NCBI RefSeq assembly: GCF_964340395.1
Contig: NC_135557.1
Span: 10,155,460 to 10,219,459, forward strand
Reading direction: 5' to 3'
Source of the DNA: Glandiceps talaboti
Lineage: Eukaryota; Hemichordata; Enteropneusta; Spengelidae
DNA: 64,000 nucleotides
The notes under the pieces are model-generated. The model was not told where the DNA came from. It did no database searches and worked only from the letters and a program-made list of their open reading frames with translations. Below, piece after piece: positions 40,290 through 52,890 of the stretch; position 1 is the stretch's first letter, and each line of letters opens with the position of its first letter. Position numbers and translations under genes: made by a program.

Positions 40290-41010
40290 TTATTTTTTTA
40301 CGATGCATGTACCCATAAATGTACATGGGCAAGGAAGCCACTGAGGCTTTTATAGACCCCTTACTGTTCTGAGGTGTTATCAACACACACTTTAAAATGA
40401 TTAATTGATGTAGTCACAATAACCCTTCTGTTCCAAATGTCTATGACATAATGACTGGAAAAATATTTACGTATATCCAATCTGGATTAAAATAATTACT
40501 AAGTAATTACAATGATTTAATTGGTGTAGTAATAACAATAACCCTTTCTGGTAAACTGTTCCAAATGTTTACAACATGTTGACTGAAAATATATTTTGGT
40601 ATATCCAATCTGGATCAGTCTTTAAATCATTTCAATCTATATCCCCTTGTTGTCGAAGTAGATACTTTGATAAATACAACTGGATCAAGGAGAATATGTA
40701 AATGGAAAAGTTTATACACTTCCAGCAAATCAGCTCTAATTCATCTAGTTTCTAAAGTTCTCAGTTTCAATATGCGTAACTGTCCTCATAATTCAAGCCA
40801 CCAAGCTGCGGAATCGATCATCCTGGTGAAACGACGCTGCACTTTTTCCAAAAATGCAATATCCCTATTCGTATATGTGGTGAAGACACTGGGGAAGCAT
40901 AGTCAAGGTTTTGACTTACTAGTGCTTTAAAAGATAAAAACCAACCAGAGTATTCATAGTAACTGAAATAATTCATGGTTGGCGTACATTTTTGAAAGAA
41001 TAGCAATCAG
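40290..41010 (-). mobile_element. L2/CR1-like LINE 3' fragment nested in the TIR element
   Basis: On the minus strand, SFKALVSQNLDYASPVSSPH..ILHF and, in another frame, QRRFTRMIDSAAW correspond to the conserved region after the RT domain of CR1/L2-type LINEs. The 3' part has QIGYTKIYFQSTCCKHLEQF-like text and a 3' end with AATAAA-type sequence. Frames shift repeatedly. A roughly 100-bp piece (40400-40490) is duplicated imperfectly at 40510-40620. Confidence 0.6.
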
Positions 41011-41502
41011 CAACATCAAACAATACAGGACATCAAATAAACCGGAAGCATCATACATAATATGCAAATGATATGCAAATAAAGAAGCCAGAATTTATAA
41101 TATTGTGATTAAAATGCAAAATTATACAACAGTCTACAAGTTTATAGTCTACAGGATGCCCATAAGTACATTTATACAAATATAAAGTAATTGTACAGTT
41201 CACATATTTTAATTTGCCATCAATATACAGAAAAATCATGATTTTACATCATTTATGAAATTGCTGCAAACATTACTCTTAATATTGAAATAAAAAATTG
41301 CCAACATATATTTTGTAATTGCTCAGATGATGGGGAACACAATGAGATATGTTGGCAAAAATTAACATTAATTTCACACGAAACCCAAAAATCTGCCATA
41401 TGCCCCCGCACTATTATGTTGATATGCGGACTTAAGGATACAATGTATATACGGATATATTTGTATCCGTTGTTTAGGTTTTACCTTTTGATGAACTGAT
41501 AG

Positions 41503-41547
41503 GTAGGTAGGTAGGTAGGTAGGTAGGTAGGTAGGTAGGTAGGTAGG

Positions 41548-41580
<33 letters not shown>
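41503..41580. repeat. (GGTA)n (GATA)n microsatellite
   Basis: TAGG units then TAGA units at the right end of unit A. The same compound repeat is expanded about fourfold in unit B (47237-47530). Confidence 0.95.
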
Positions 41581-41582
<2 letters not shown>

Positions 41583-42755
41583 AGTAAAAACAGACTTTTT
41601 TACCTTTCGTAAGGAAGGTTTTATATTAGGGTTGAAAAGTCTGTGTGTGTCTGTATCTACATTTTCAAAAAAACGACTGGCTCAATTCAAACGAAATTTG
41701 GTACATGTGAACAGAATAATTCGCAGATATATTTTAAATGCTTGTATATAATATTTAGAAGTATAGTTAATAATTTGATTTCACAATTTTATTGACTCGC
41801 ACTTATTCTACATAAACAAATGAATAAGCATCCTATCCATTTTCAGGTCATAACAACAGGTTGTAATATTGCGCCAATAACCAAGGAGTGAGATAAAAAC
41901 GTGTAAGCTCAGAAACAGAAAAATGAATATGTGTGTGTTTATTTATTTGTGAAGTCTATATTCCAAACGTATTTTATAGTAAATATTACCTGAACATGAC
42001 GTATAGAAAACCGAATGACCACCCAACTAGCATCAAATCAACTATCAAGATCAGTGAGCCTGATAGACACCATAACACACAAACATCACTTACACTGTGT
42101 AGGCTCTGCATTTTAATAGTTATAAATAGATATAAACAGTAACAGCATGCATACTACTGCAAACAAAATCCATGGTCAGCAGCCAGTGAAAGTTGGGAGA
42201 ATTTGTTTAAGTTTAAACACATACTTACATACAGAGTCCCTAAGGAAAGCCCTAAAATTGAAACAAAATATGCAGGATAACTGTTTCATACAGTATATTG
42301 ACTGCATTTTAAGATACACATGTAATATGGGAATAGAGTTATTTTGGGTGATTTGTTCAAACTAGTGGATTAGCTAAGGTAAAGCATATCAAGGAAGACA
42401 TGAGTTATGTCATTTTGTCTTCAGTAAAGTTATTAACCTAAACCTAAAATCTTAAACAGCAAATTATACATTTTTAACACTGTGTAGCTCTGTTTTAATC
42501 CATACTTTGCTTAAAGTAAAGTACCCCTCGGACATAAATATCATAAACTTTTGCTTTCGTTACATTTGACAGTTCTTAGTAGATGTAAAATAATGACGAC
42601 ATTAACACAGTTTAGAATCCAATATGGCCAACAAATAGCGCATATAAACGCAAGGATTGTTGGAGTGGTGAGATTTTAGTAACTGTAATTTTCATGGAAT
42701 TTGGTGCCCTAGGTGAATTCAACATTGAGCTACCACTTTTGATGTGGACACCCAT

Positions 42756-43247
42756 CTATTTCTTTTTAGCTATGTTTATCATTGTATGATCACTATCTAA
42801 AGTAGTATTTTCTTCAATGCTGGTATCGTGAGCTACCGTACACTTGATATCAATGAAACCAGCTTCCTCTAGGGCAGACATCACAAACTCCTCGTCAGCG
42901 TAGAATCCACCAAAACGTTTATCACCCACCATGTAAAATTTTAGCGATTCTCCAATCTGTACGAATGTACCGCCAGATTTGAGAAGGGAAGCTACGTTTT
43001 TCAGACACTTGAGATATTCTGCTTTTGAACTAGTGGCACTTTCAAGACAAAAACTTGTGGTGACACAATCAAACTGTTCCATTACTGGTCCAGTGCCAAT
43101 TGGGTTGGGTTGATGTACATCACAATATATCACATCTTTGACGGTTTCACGAATTTTCTTCTCACGTTCTTCGATGTCCCTAGGGACGAAACAATGACAG
43201 TTAGCAAAAGTTACCAGATTATTTCATTTATTGCCCCCCCCCATCTA

Positions 43248-43301
<54 letters not shown>

Positions 43302-43374
43302 CGCCTGGCTGACTGGCTGGCTGACTCTCTGTTTGTACCTGCTGTCTGTCTATCTATCTATCGATCTATCTATC

Positions 43375-43459
<85 letters not shown>

Positions 43460-43474
43460 GTCTGTCTGCCTGCC

Positions 43475-43519
<45 letters not shown>

Positions 43520-43540
43520 GTCTGTCTGTCTATCTGTCCG

Positions 43541-43574
<34 letters not shown>

Positions 43575-43654
43575 AATCTATCCATCCAACCATCCATCCA
43601 TCCATCTATCTATGTCTGTCTGCCTGCCTGTCAGTCTGAATGCCCCCGTCTGCA

Positions 43655-43699
<45 letters not shown>

Positions 43700-46037
43700 G
43701 TATGTATGTATGTATGTATGTATGTATGTATGTATGTATGTATGTATGTATGTATGTATGCATGTATGTATGCATGCATGCATGTATGCATGTATGCATG
43801 TATGTATGTATGTATGCATGTATGCATGTATCTATGTATGTATGTTTGTTTGTTTGTTTGTTTGTTTGTTTGTTTGTTTGTTTGTTTGTCTATATCTGAC
43901 AGTCTCAGCAAAGTTTACCTATGGCCTTCAAGTTGACACACTCGTTCAATAAACGGCTTCCAATCGAAACAACCAGGTTCATTATTTAGCCATCGCTTCA
44001 GAGCGTTTCTATTAGCTTCGACATAATCAGTAGCGATTATCTCCTTGAATTTGGTACATGATGAAATTAAGGAATAGATACAAGGTCCTGTGCCTATGTC
44101 AATCAGACGATCTCCAGAAACGACCTCTAGGGATTAATAATAAAAAAATAAGAGTAATTTTTACACAGCAACCCAACATTTCAACCATTTGATACCAGTT
44201 CCTCCTTCTATATTTCACAAGAATATTGTCATATCCGGTCCAACACCAATCGTAAGTATTAATTACAGGTTTCAAACAGGCGAGTGCTTTTTAATAAGGC
44301 GAAACGAATAATAATTGTGTATTTCCGATAACATGACGTCAAGAAACAGGGAAGGTAGGTCGGGATTTTATTTTATGTTATGTTATGTCGACCTAAAACA
44401 AAACGAAATTTCGGCCAGTATACCCCTTCTGTGATAGTTTTAATGAAATATATACATACGTCACTGGAGAAAAAACAGACGTGTTTGAAGGTCAAGAAGA
44501 CAAAGAGTTTCCTATCTTTTTTGTTTTAAATGTTTTTAAAAAAATGCTTAAGGTCGTTGACTTAACCTTAGGTCGGTCAGGTTATCGGCAACTCATTCTG
44601 CCTTACCAAAAGTATCAAAAAATATCAAATCTACCGAAAACTACTTAATTTTCTTGGGAAACGAAAAATTTGAACTGAATAACTCGTACCGAATGGCTAT
44701 ACAATAACTTGCGCGTGCGCTTTGAAGCAGCACAATATGTACTAAAACAACTATAGATATGCCAGCAGTGACATGCCGGGCATGACAAAAGACTATCTGT
44801 CGAATGAAAGTGTCACATGTTGTAGGAAGGGATTTCAAACAAAACGATTTAAAGATATTAAACTTACTAAAACAACATATATTTACAGAGGATTGTAAAT
44901 ACCATATCAACATCAGGTCATTATTATGCTAATCTGCTTTTGATTGCCAGGAATCACATGGTAGATATTGTCACTTTGTAACGGTCATCAATTATCTATT
45001 TACATCTACTACTTCGGTGCAACCTGTACTTGTATTTTTTACACTCGTTATATACTCGTTCTGTGTGTTTAAAGTTGTAATTAATATCGATTCCTTCGTA
45101 CACTGGCCTGCAACCCCCACCCCACGACAACCCCCGTCCTGCAAAAAGGTGTATTCTTTGTTTGACTATTATACGTTAGAAAATGTATTGTTTTAATTAA
45201 ATCAGTTAGGTATCTAACCGAACAGCTGTTACACACAGAAAGAACAAGCTCTTCACTGGCGTTGAAATTGACTTTGCACTATTCTGATGACACACGCTAA
45301 CCGATACCAGTACTTTCGTTCAATTTTATTCAGAACAGTTTTTACGAAACGAAAGAAGAAAATATTCGTCAGAAGGCATATGAATTACGAACAAAGTCCT
45401 TCATTTGCAAGTTGAGGGCGCGCTTCTACTTGCTAGAAAGCAACACTTTTACTGCTGAACAAAACAGGCTTAAAATTGATGGGAGTCTAATAAACTGTAC
45501 TACTGTAACCAAGACCAGCAGTAGAAGTGATTTGTGGCATACATATTCAAAACTTACCCACAATATTCTACTTACTAATAAAGCACAGCTGAATCACTAC
45601 TAAACAAAACTTGCTAGAAAACAGCCCTTTTACTGCAGAAGAACATAACAAGATTACATTGAAGGGAGTCTAATAAGCTATACAATTGTAAACAAAATCT
45701 CTCCTCATCGATCAATCACAATTATTACAGAAGTGTTTTTATATTATCTGGTGTGTAAAACAGCAACTTGAAATTGCCAAATAATCAACTTTGATAATTT
45801 AGATGTATATGTTTTATTCAATGTAAATGTTGTTTTGGCAGCCGGAGAAAGCTTCTATCGTTTTAGCTGTTATAACTTACCCTCGCGGAATATGCGATGC
45901 AGGTTTTCGTACAGGAATCGGTTAATATCGGGTTTTTCAGTAAAACCATCGGGTGAGCTGAAGTAGGTCTTGAGATAACTGTCTGGATCAAAGTACGTCT
46001 TGTAATCATCACCTGAAGAATAGAGAGTTGTTGCCAT
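42756..46037 (-). CDS. NNMT/INMT/PNMT-family methyltransferase, gene 2
   Basis: Exons (minus): 45881-46037, 43919-44126 and 42756-43179, about 262 residues. All are open with GTAAGT (exon 1) and GTAAAC (exon 2) donors. Nearly identical to gene 1: [20 protein letters not shown], the same DIGTGP SAM loop, [39 protein letters not shown], ending in AKKK. SAM-dependent small-amine N-methyltransferase by family; substrate unknown. Exon 3 begins after CCCTAG and codes DIEER where gene 1 has NIEER. The distal exon-1 copy (46782-46938) is broken, so only the proximal first exon is usable. Confidence 0.85.
43242..43890. repeat. Compound microsatellite in intron 2 of gene 2
   Basis: Same motif order as in gene 1 (TCTG, ATCT, TCTG, TGTA/TGCA, TTTG) but different unit numbers, so expansion and contraction continued after the duplication. 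Confidence 0.95.
44331..44595. repeat. Dispersed repeat family M, copy 3
   Basis: Unit B counterpart of copy 2. In intron 1 of gene 2. Confidence 0.65.
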
Positions 46038-46781
46038 GGCGAAGAACTTCATAGTCACTGGTATTCTGAGAATAACCTTATTTGATCAATGCCGCTCGCA
46101 AGTGTACATGGACTATGGGAACAGCGACACCAACGGTCAGAATATGGATGACTTTTTCATTTTCACATGAGGACATTAATACAAAGTTTTGTTCGTTATT
46201 AGCATGATTAGCTAACACGTTGCTCGATCAGCCGGTCTAGTGATAGATGTGCTTAAATGGTTACGCCCATACTCTAACCGTTGATGGCGCTCTTTACAAT
46301 AAAGAAACTTCAATGCAGACTAATTTGCATAATTAACATTATAATCAATGTAATTGCCTAGAAAATTGCTCAAATATATATATATATAAATTGGGAAAAA
46401 ATAATTGACTATTTAAATTTTGTTGAATTTTTAATGAGTTACAAACAAGAGCTTCTGTATGCTATTTCGCATTATTTTGTTCCAATTGAAGAACATACTA
46501 AAGTTGTTTTATCAATTAAAAATCAAAGTAAATACCAAATTCTCATCCATATGGTCACTTTTTAATGAGAAATCCTCTTTAAAAAATACATCAGCAAATA
46601 CCAACATGCCTAAAGCTAAATATAAACGATGAATTCAATGACAACAATTATGATTACCCGTATACATCTGCCATAAATGCGTATAGTACTGAAATGGGTG
46701 TCGACATACTGTAGGTTGAATAAAAGAAATACACATATATCCGAATAACCGTTGCCCGTAGTTGTATTCCAAAACAACTAC

Positions 46782-46938
46782 CTACATTGAATATGTGGTG
46801 TAAGCTTTCTTACAGGAATCTGTTAACTTCTGGATCATGGGGATAACCATCGGGTGAGTTATAGTAGAATTTGAGATAACTGGCTGGATCAAAATGCTTG
46901 TTGTAATACTCACCTGAAGAATACCCTGTTGCTGCCAT
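46782..46938 (-). pseudogene. Broken distal first exon of gene 2
   Basis: Homologous to 37814-37970, but TAC (Tyr) in NRFLY has become TAA, and the donor side reads GTAGGTAGTT. The reading frame would end after NRFL, so this copy cannot supply a full-length N-terminus. Confidence 0.8.
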
Positions 46939-47236
46939 GTCGAAGAACTCCACAGTCCGGCTAGCGCTGGGGAAAAGAACAATAATGCTATCAGCAGACG
47001 GACTTTTGCAGAGCTGTATTGACAATACCCGCAGTGGTCCAGAGCGAAAGTACATTAACATATGCAAATGAAGGGGGTCCCAAGTGCATATTGGTTCGTT
47101 CTAAACTATGGTATACCATTAGTGTGTTTGTGTAAACAAATGTACATAATTTATGTTGATATGCGGACTTAAGGATATACTGTATATACGGATGTATTTT
47201 TATCCGTTGTTTAGGTTTTACATTTTGATGAACTGA

Positions 47237-47312
47237 TAGATAGATAGATAGGTAGGTAGGTAGGTAGGTAGGTAGGTAGGTAGGTAGGTAGGTAGGTAGG
47301 TAGGTAGGTAGG

Positions 47313-47383
<71 letters not shown>

Positions 47384-47480
47384 GTAGATAGGTAGGTAGG
47401 TAGGTAGGTAGGTAGGTAGGTAGGTAGGTAGGTAGGTAGGTAGGTAGGTAGGTAGGTAGGTAGGTAGGTAGGTAGGTAGG

Positions 47481-47530
<50 letters not shown>
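47237..47530. repeat. (GATA)n/(GGTA)n compound microsatellite
   Basis: Alternating long TAGA and TAGG blocks, about 290 bp. Yields a YLSIYLPTYL-type artefact frame. Confidence 0.95.
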
Positions 47531-47760
47531 TGTTTTGTTAAAAAGTGTGGTTTTTACTAAGTAACATATCAATACACCATTTTGTATTACACATTTGCAT
47601 AAAAAGGTGTTGGCCGGCATGAATAAATAAACAGTCACATGGCCAGGAGTGGCATAATATTTATCTTACAATTATAGATTGGAAACGGGGTCGAATTCTA
47701 CTGAACATTTGAAGTAATAACCTGTTAAAACATGTCTCTGATATAAAAAGTAAAAACAGA
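47530..47760. repeat. Dispersed repeat family R, copy 1
   Basis: Shares GTGTGGTTTTTACTAA..TAACATATCAATA.., CATTTGCATAAA, ACGGGGTCGAATTCTACTGAA and CATGTTAAAACATGTC-type blocks with copies at 48120-48480, 48972-49215 and 56575-56735. Each copy abuts a tetra- or dinucleotide repeat. Confidence 0.7.
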
Positions 47761-48119
47761 CTTTTTTACCTTTCGTAAGGAAGGTTTTATATTAGGGTTG
47801 AAAAGTCTGTGTGTGTCTGTATCTACATTTTCTTAAAAAACGACTGGCTCAATTCAAACGTATTTCTATTCTTTACTAGTTATTATTGTACGCTTTCCAT
47901 TTTCCTAATTATTTATATAATTTTATAGTGGCAAATATTGTCAATTTGTAAGTGTATATTCACATGTCATTATAATAAAGAACTTTTTTCTTCTTCTACT
48001 TTTCGTGTTCAGTACACTCCAGTTTATGTATGCATGTACACATTGATCGCCAGATCCTGTCAGGTGTTGCTTGACCACACTGATATGCTAATGTGTAAAA
48101 CTCAACACCTCGATTGATA

Positions 48120-48480
48120 TGTTGATTTGTAAACCCATACTCCTTTCGTTATAAAGTGTGAGTTTTACTAATTAACATATCAACAGGCCGTTGTGTGTTA
48201 TACATTTGCATAAAAAAGGTGCATCGTCGTAAACCACGGCCTCTTTTACGACACCGTCCAAGACGCGCAGTGTCGTGGAAGAAATAACAGCTCTGGTTTG
48301 CGAGAATGAAAATGTGTTGGTTGTCAGGAATAAATACATAGTAACATGGTCAGGAGGTGGTATAATATTTATTTTACAATTATAGATGAGAAACGGGGTC
48401 GAATTCTACTGAATATTGGAAGTAATAGCATGTTAAAACATGTCCCTCATATAAAAGTTAGAACAGACGCTTCAAGCTAT
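48120..48480. repeat. Dispersed repeat family R, copy 2
   Basis: Longest copy. It carries an extra segment (48220-48300) with GTCGTAAACCACGGCCTC and the CGACACCG..CAGTGTCG hairpin. Confidence 0.7.
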
Positions 48481-48744
48481 GAGTCATTTTACAGTACAAT
48501 ACATTTTTTTCAGCATTTGAAAATTGAAAATCGTCGATATCAATACGTCGTGATGATATGTTCAATAACGAAAATAATAACAGTTGAAATATATATCTAT
48601 CAAACAACAATACGGGGCCAATGTCAAGTAGAGCGCCATCCAAACATTTATATAAACACATATGGTAGAGTAGGTTATCTTTTGTGTAAATGTTTTAGTT
48701 CAAATGTTTCTGACAATACATTTTCAGGTTTGCTAAACACGTTC

Positions 48745-48897
<153 letters not shown>

Positions 48898-48971
48898 CTC
48901 TCTCTCTTCGCTCTCTCTCTTTCTCGGGGTAGATAGATGAATGGATAGATAGATAGATATATAGATAGATA

Positions 48972-49215
48972 GATGTTGTTTTTTATACCCATACTTCTTT
49001 CGTTGAAAGGTGTGGTGTTTACTAATTAACATATCAATAGACCATTCTGTATTACAAATTTGCATAAATAAGGTGCTGGCTCATATGGCCAGGAGTGACA
49101 TGATATTTATCTTACAATTTATTCAGATTAGACTTTTGGTCAAATTCTACTGAATATTGGAAGTAAGAACATGTTAAAACATGTCCCTGGAATAAAAGGT
49201 AAAACGGACTATAAG
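48972..49215. repeat. Dispersed repeat family R, copy 3 (left end of unit C)
   Basis: Same blocks as copy 1, followed after about 100 bp by a GAAT array. The same order occurs at the left end of unit D. Confidence 0.7.
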
Positions 49216-49310
49216 GTATGGGTCAATTCTACTGTATGTATATATCAACAATTGAAGAATAAAATCGACATGATCTTACATGACATATCTTAAAATATCC
49301 AAAAATAAAA

Positions 49311-49550
49311 CAATGAATGAATGAATGAATGAATGAATGAATGAATGAATGAATGAATGAATGAATTGATTAATTAATTAATTAATTAATGAAGGAGTGG
49401 GTGGGTGGATGAATGAATGAAGGAAAGAAGGAATGAACGAACCAACGAACGAACGAACAAACGAACGAACGACTGACTGACTGACTGACTGACTGACTGA
49501 CTGACTGAATGAATGAATGAATGAATGAATGAATGAATGAATGAATGATT
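49311..49550. repeat. (GAAT)n, (GAAC)n, (GACT)n microsatellite
   Basis: A tetranucleotide array of related units with a TTAA-rich interruption. The counterpart in unit D is at 57435-57620. Confidence 0.95.
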
Positions 49551-50110
49551 GAAAACATTTATCTGTGAAATGTATACCCTAACTAAACAAATATCACATT
49601 TGACACAGAAAACAACGACGTATTATGTTTCATAATATTACCTTTATTTGATAAGGAACACTTCAACGCTACAATAATCCAAACTGGAATTCAAAAAATG
49701 TGCATTACTTCGGTACAGTTTGCTTTAAAGATACACAATCTGAATGCATACATCTTGTGGCATAAATCGTGCTGCAAATTCAAAAAGTACCCACAGTTTT
49801 CTACCTACTGAAGCACAGCTGAGTCATCACTAAAATAAAACCCTTGCATTTCCCTTAACCAAAAGATGAAGCAGGTATGAAGATGGAACTTATGAACGAT
49901 CGTATGGTGAGATTTTCATATGTATGGAAGTGTCGATGAAATTCTTAATATGCAATCAACTGTTCTAACAATGTCTGAAGACAATTGTGATGTCATACAA
50001 GAACATTATACTAGAATCGTGTAATCAAGGTGTCGTGTAAGCATTTTCACTTGAGAGTTTATTAACTCTGCTTGTGCCGTTTTAACGACCATTTCAATAA
50101 TGCTACCCAT

Positions 50111-50702
50111 TTATTTCTTTTTAGCTACGTTGACCATAGTATAATCATAATAGTAGATAGATTTTTCCACACCGCTGACATCACGTTCTCTGAAATTACA
50201 TTTCACATCAACGAATCCTGCTTGCTCCAAGGCAGATTTCATAAACTCTTCGTCGGCGAAAAAACCACGAAAGCGCTTATCACCCACTTTGTAAACTCTC
50301 AGAGGTTGCCCTGTCTGTACGAACAAACCACCTGATTTCAAAAGAGACGCCACGTTCTTCAGACACTTGACGTATTCTTCCTTTGAACTGACGGTACATT
50401 CAAGACAAAGATTCGTGGTGACACAGTCACACTGTTCCATTACTGGTCCAGTGCCAATTGGGTTTGGTCGGAGTACATCACAATATATCACATCTTTGAC
50501 TGTTTCACGAATTTTCTGCTCTCGTTCTTCAATGTTCCTGGGGAATAAATTGTAGACGAAAATGCACAATAATCAGATACCATTCATGATAGTATTAGTT
50601 TTGTATTAGTTCAGCAAAGCACAATACGAGTGATCGAGTATTGACAAAACTCTTAGGTCAATAAGAGTGAGTGAGTGAGTGAGTGAGTGAGTGAGTGAGT
50701 GA

Positions 50703-50736
<34 letters not shown>

Positions 50737-51247
50737 ATGTATGTATGTATGTATGTATGTATGTATGTTCATTTTGTATGTGTGTATTGATGGATGGATG
50801 GATGGATGGATGGAAGGCATGAGATAGTGGTCTGATATATTATGAATGTTATAAGTTACAGATATCCATGCAAATCGTCGAATAGCGTGTTTATATATGC
50901 AACCGTATGGTATTAACCTTCTGTACACTTCAGAATTCACACAAATTATTCCCGCTTTGTACTTGAATAAACAGAGGGACAATTGAACAATTCACATTTC
51001 ACTTATTGACTAGATAATTAGGTGACTAGATAAATCACCTAATCAGCGGGTCTCTAAATCCTTGCCTATGAAAGAAACATCTCTATTAACACTGTTCACA
51101 TCAAAGAAGACAGCTCCACAATTTAGAATATATACACACACACGCACACGCACACGCACACATGCGCGTATACGCACGCATACATACATACATACATACA
51201 TACATACATACATACATACATGCATGTATGCATACATGAGGTTAGTC

Positions 51248-51281
<34 letters not shown>

Positions 51282-52324
51282 ATCTCAGAAAAGTTTACCT
51301 ATGGCCTTCAAGTTGACACACTCGCTCGATAAACGGTTTCCAATCGAAACAACCAGGTTCATTATTTAGCCATCGCTTTAGAGCGTTTCTATTAGCTTCG
51401 ACATAATCAGTAGCGATTATCTCCTTGAATTTGGTACATGATGAAATTAAGGAATAGATACAAGGTCCAGTGCCTATGTCAATCAGACGATCGCCAGAAA
51501 CGCCCTCTAAGGATTAAGAGGTAAAAATTATTAGTGTTGAAATATCAACCAAAACATTCAAACCATTTGATGTACCACTTCATGTAGTACAGTCGTCTTT
51601 TAATATGGATGACCCGTATGAACTGTCATTTGACTGTTGGCACAAACAAATAACCCCGAAACACGAGCTTACGAATCGGCCAACTGCTCTTTAACTCTGT
51701 TGGAGTTCACATAGGTCTATTCTTTGTCTGTACTCCTATGACAAAAATGCTAAAATGCTATCGTTTCATTTTGGGAAGAAATAATTTACAATTTTTTTTT
51801 TAATTCCTTCAATTTTTAATGAGTTGCAAAAATAAGCTCGTTTCATATTATTTGTTCAGGTAGAAAAACACACTAAAGTTGTTTTATCAATTTAAAATAA
51901 AAAGTAAATACCAAATTCTCATCCATATGGCCACCTTTTAACGAGAAATCCTCTAAAAAAATACATCAGCAAATACCAACATGCCTAAAGCTAAATATAA
52001 CTACAATGAAAATATGAATTCAGTGACAACAATTATGACTACCCGTATACATATGCCATAAATGCGTACAGTACTGAAATGGGTGTCGACATATTGTATG
52101 TTGAATAAAAGAAACACACACATATCCTAATAACCGTCGCCTGTAATAATGTTCCAAAACAACATACCTTCATTAAATATGTTGTGTAAGCTTTCATACA
52201 GGAATCTGTTAACTTCTGGATCGTGGGGATAACCATCGGGTGAGTTATAGTAGAGTTTCAGATAACTGTCTGGATCAAAATGCTTGTCGTAATCATCACC
52301 AGAAGAATACACAGTAGATGCCAT
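50111..52324 (-). CDS. NNMT/INMT/PNMT-family methyltransferase, gene 3
   Basis: Exons (minus): 52168-52324, 51299-51506 and 50111-50537, about 263 residues. Exon 1 (MASTVYSSGDDYDKHFDPDS) has a GTATGT donor. Exon 2 has GVSGDR and the DIGTGP SAM loop. Exon 3 has CDVLRPNPIGTG, MEQCDCVTTNLCLECTVSS, SLLKSGGLFVQTG and a FRGFFADEEF stretch (gene 4 has FGGFFADEEF), ending in AKKK. More diverged from genes 1-2 than from gene 4. Same inferred role: cytosolic SAM-dependent methylation of a small amine, substrate unknown. Its first exon is of the type that is decaying in units A and B. Confidence 0.85.
50666..51282. repeat. Microsatellites in intron 2 of gene 3
   Basis: (GTGA)n, (GT)n and (ATGT)n at 50666-50767; (GGAT)n at 50790-50815; CA/CGCA and (CATA)n at 51130-51230; (TCTG)n at 51250-51280. 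Unique sequence lies between them. Confidence 0.9.
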
Positions 52325-52795
52325 GTCGAAGAACTCCACAGTCCGACTAGCCCTGAAGCAAAGACCAATAATGCTATCGGCAAACAGACTTTTGTAGAGC
52401 TGTATCGACTATACATGCAGTGATCCAATCAGAGCCAAAGTACATTAACATATGCAAATGAAGGAGAGTAATTCGATGCCTTAACGATGACTGCCATCAC
52501 TGTATACACAGTAAGTATGTGATGTAGATACAGGTAGTCCCTAATTATCCCCAGTGCATATTGGTTCGATCTAAACTCTTGGTGTTTGTGTAAACAGAAG
52601 TGCATAAATAATGATATGCTAATTTAAGAATAAACTGTATATGTTAATGTATTTTTATCACATGTTCGTTTTTAGATTTTGATAAACTGATCACGTTTGA
52701 GAGCCATGAAAATTCACTTGCTCCCGACATATGTAGTGAAATTCAAGAACTGCCTGTTGTTTAATCTTTATTGGTCTTATAGATCCATCTCTTAC

Positions 52796-52890
52796 CTGCA
52801 CTGAATAAGTGATGTACATTTCCATAGAGGAATTTATTAATACATATCATACCCCTTTGGAATATCATCGTGTGTGTTGGAATACAAGTT
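52796..52890 (-). pseudogene. Relic of a further first exon upstream of gene 3
   Basis: Minus strand, ending at a good GTAAGA donor: a degraded text (INKFLYGNVHHLFSAG preceded by a stop) matching the end of exon 1 (VNRFLYESLHHIFNEG). A homologous relic lies at 60626-60720. Confidence 0.6.

Larger units (their letters stand above)
38190..41413. mobile_element. 3.2-kb TIR DNA element with TTA target duplication
   Basis: Ends TAGTGCAGGGGCATATGG.. and ..CCATATGCCCCCGCACTA are inverted repeats, extending with gaps for about 130 bp (TTTCGTGTGAAAT, ATGTTGGCAATTTTTAT). TTA flanks both sides (38187-38189 and 41414-41416). Unit B has the uninterrupted site (..CATAAT-TTA-TGTTGATATG, near 47145-47163). 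A TTA duplication fits PIF/Harbinger-type elements among others. No transposase is visible. The interior carries a MITE and a LINE fragment, so it is a non-autonomous carrier. Confidence 0.8.
42038..47870. repeat. Tandem segmental duplication unit B
   Basis: Direct repeat of unit A, about 340 bp beyond its end, with the same gene, the same first-exon pair and the same flanking blocks, but without the PLE and the 3.2-kb TIR element. Confidence 0.85.

Noticed and set aside
46991-47638. 215-codon frame with LSIYLPTYL repeats
   Set aside because: A translation of alternating GATA/GGTA repeats.
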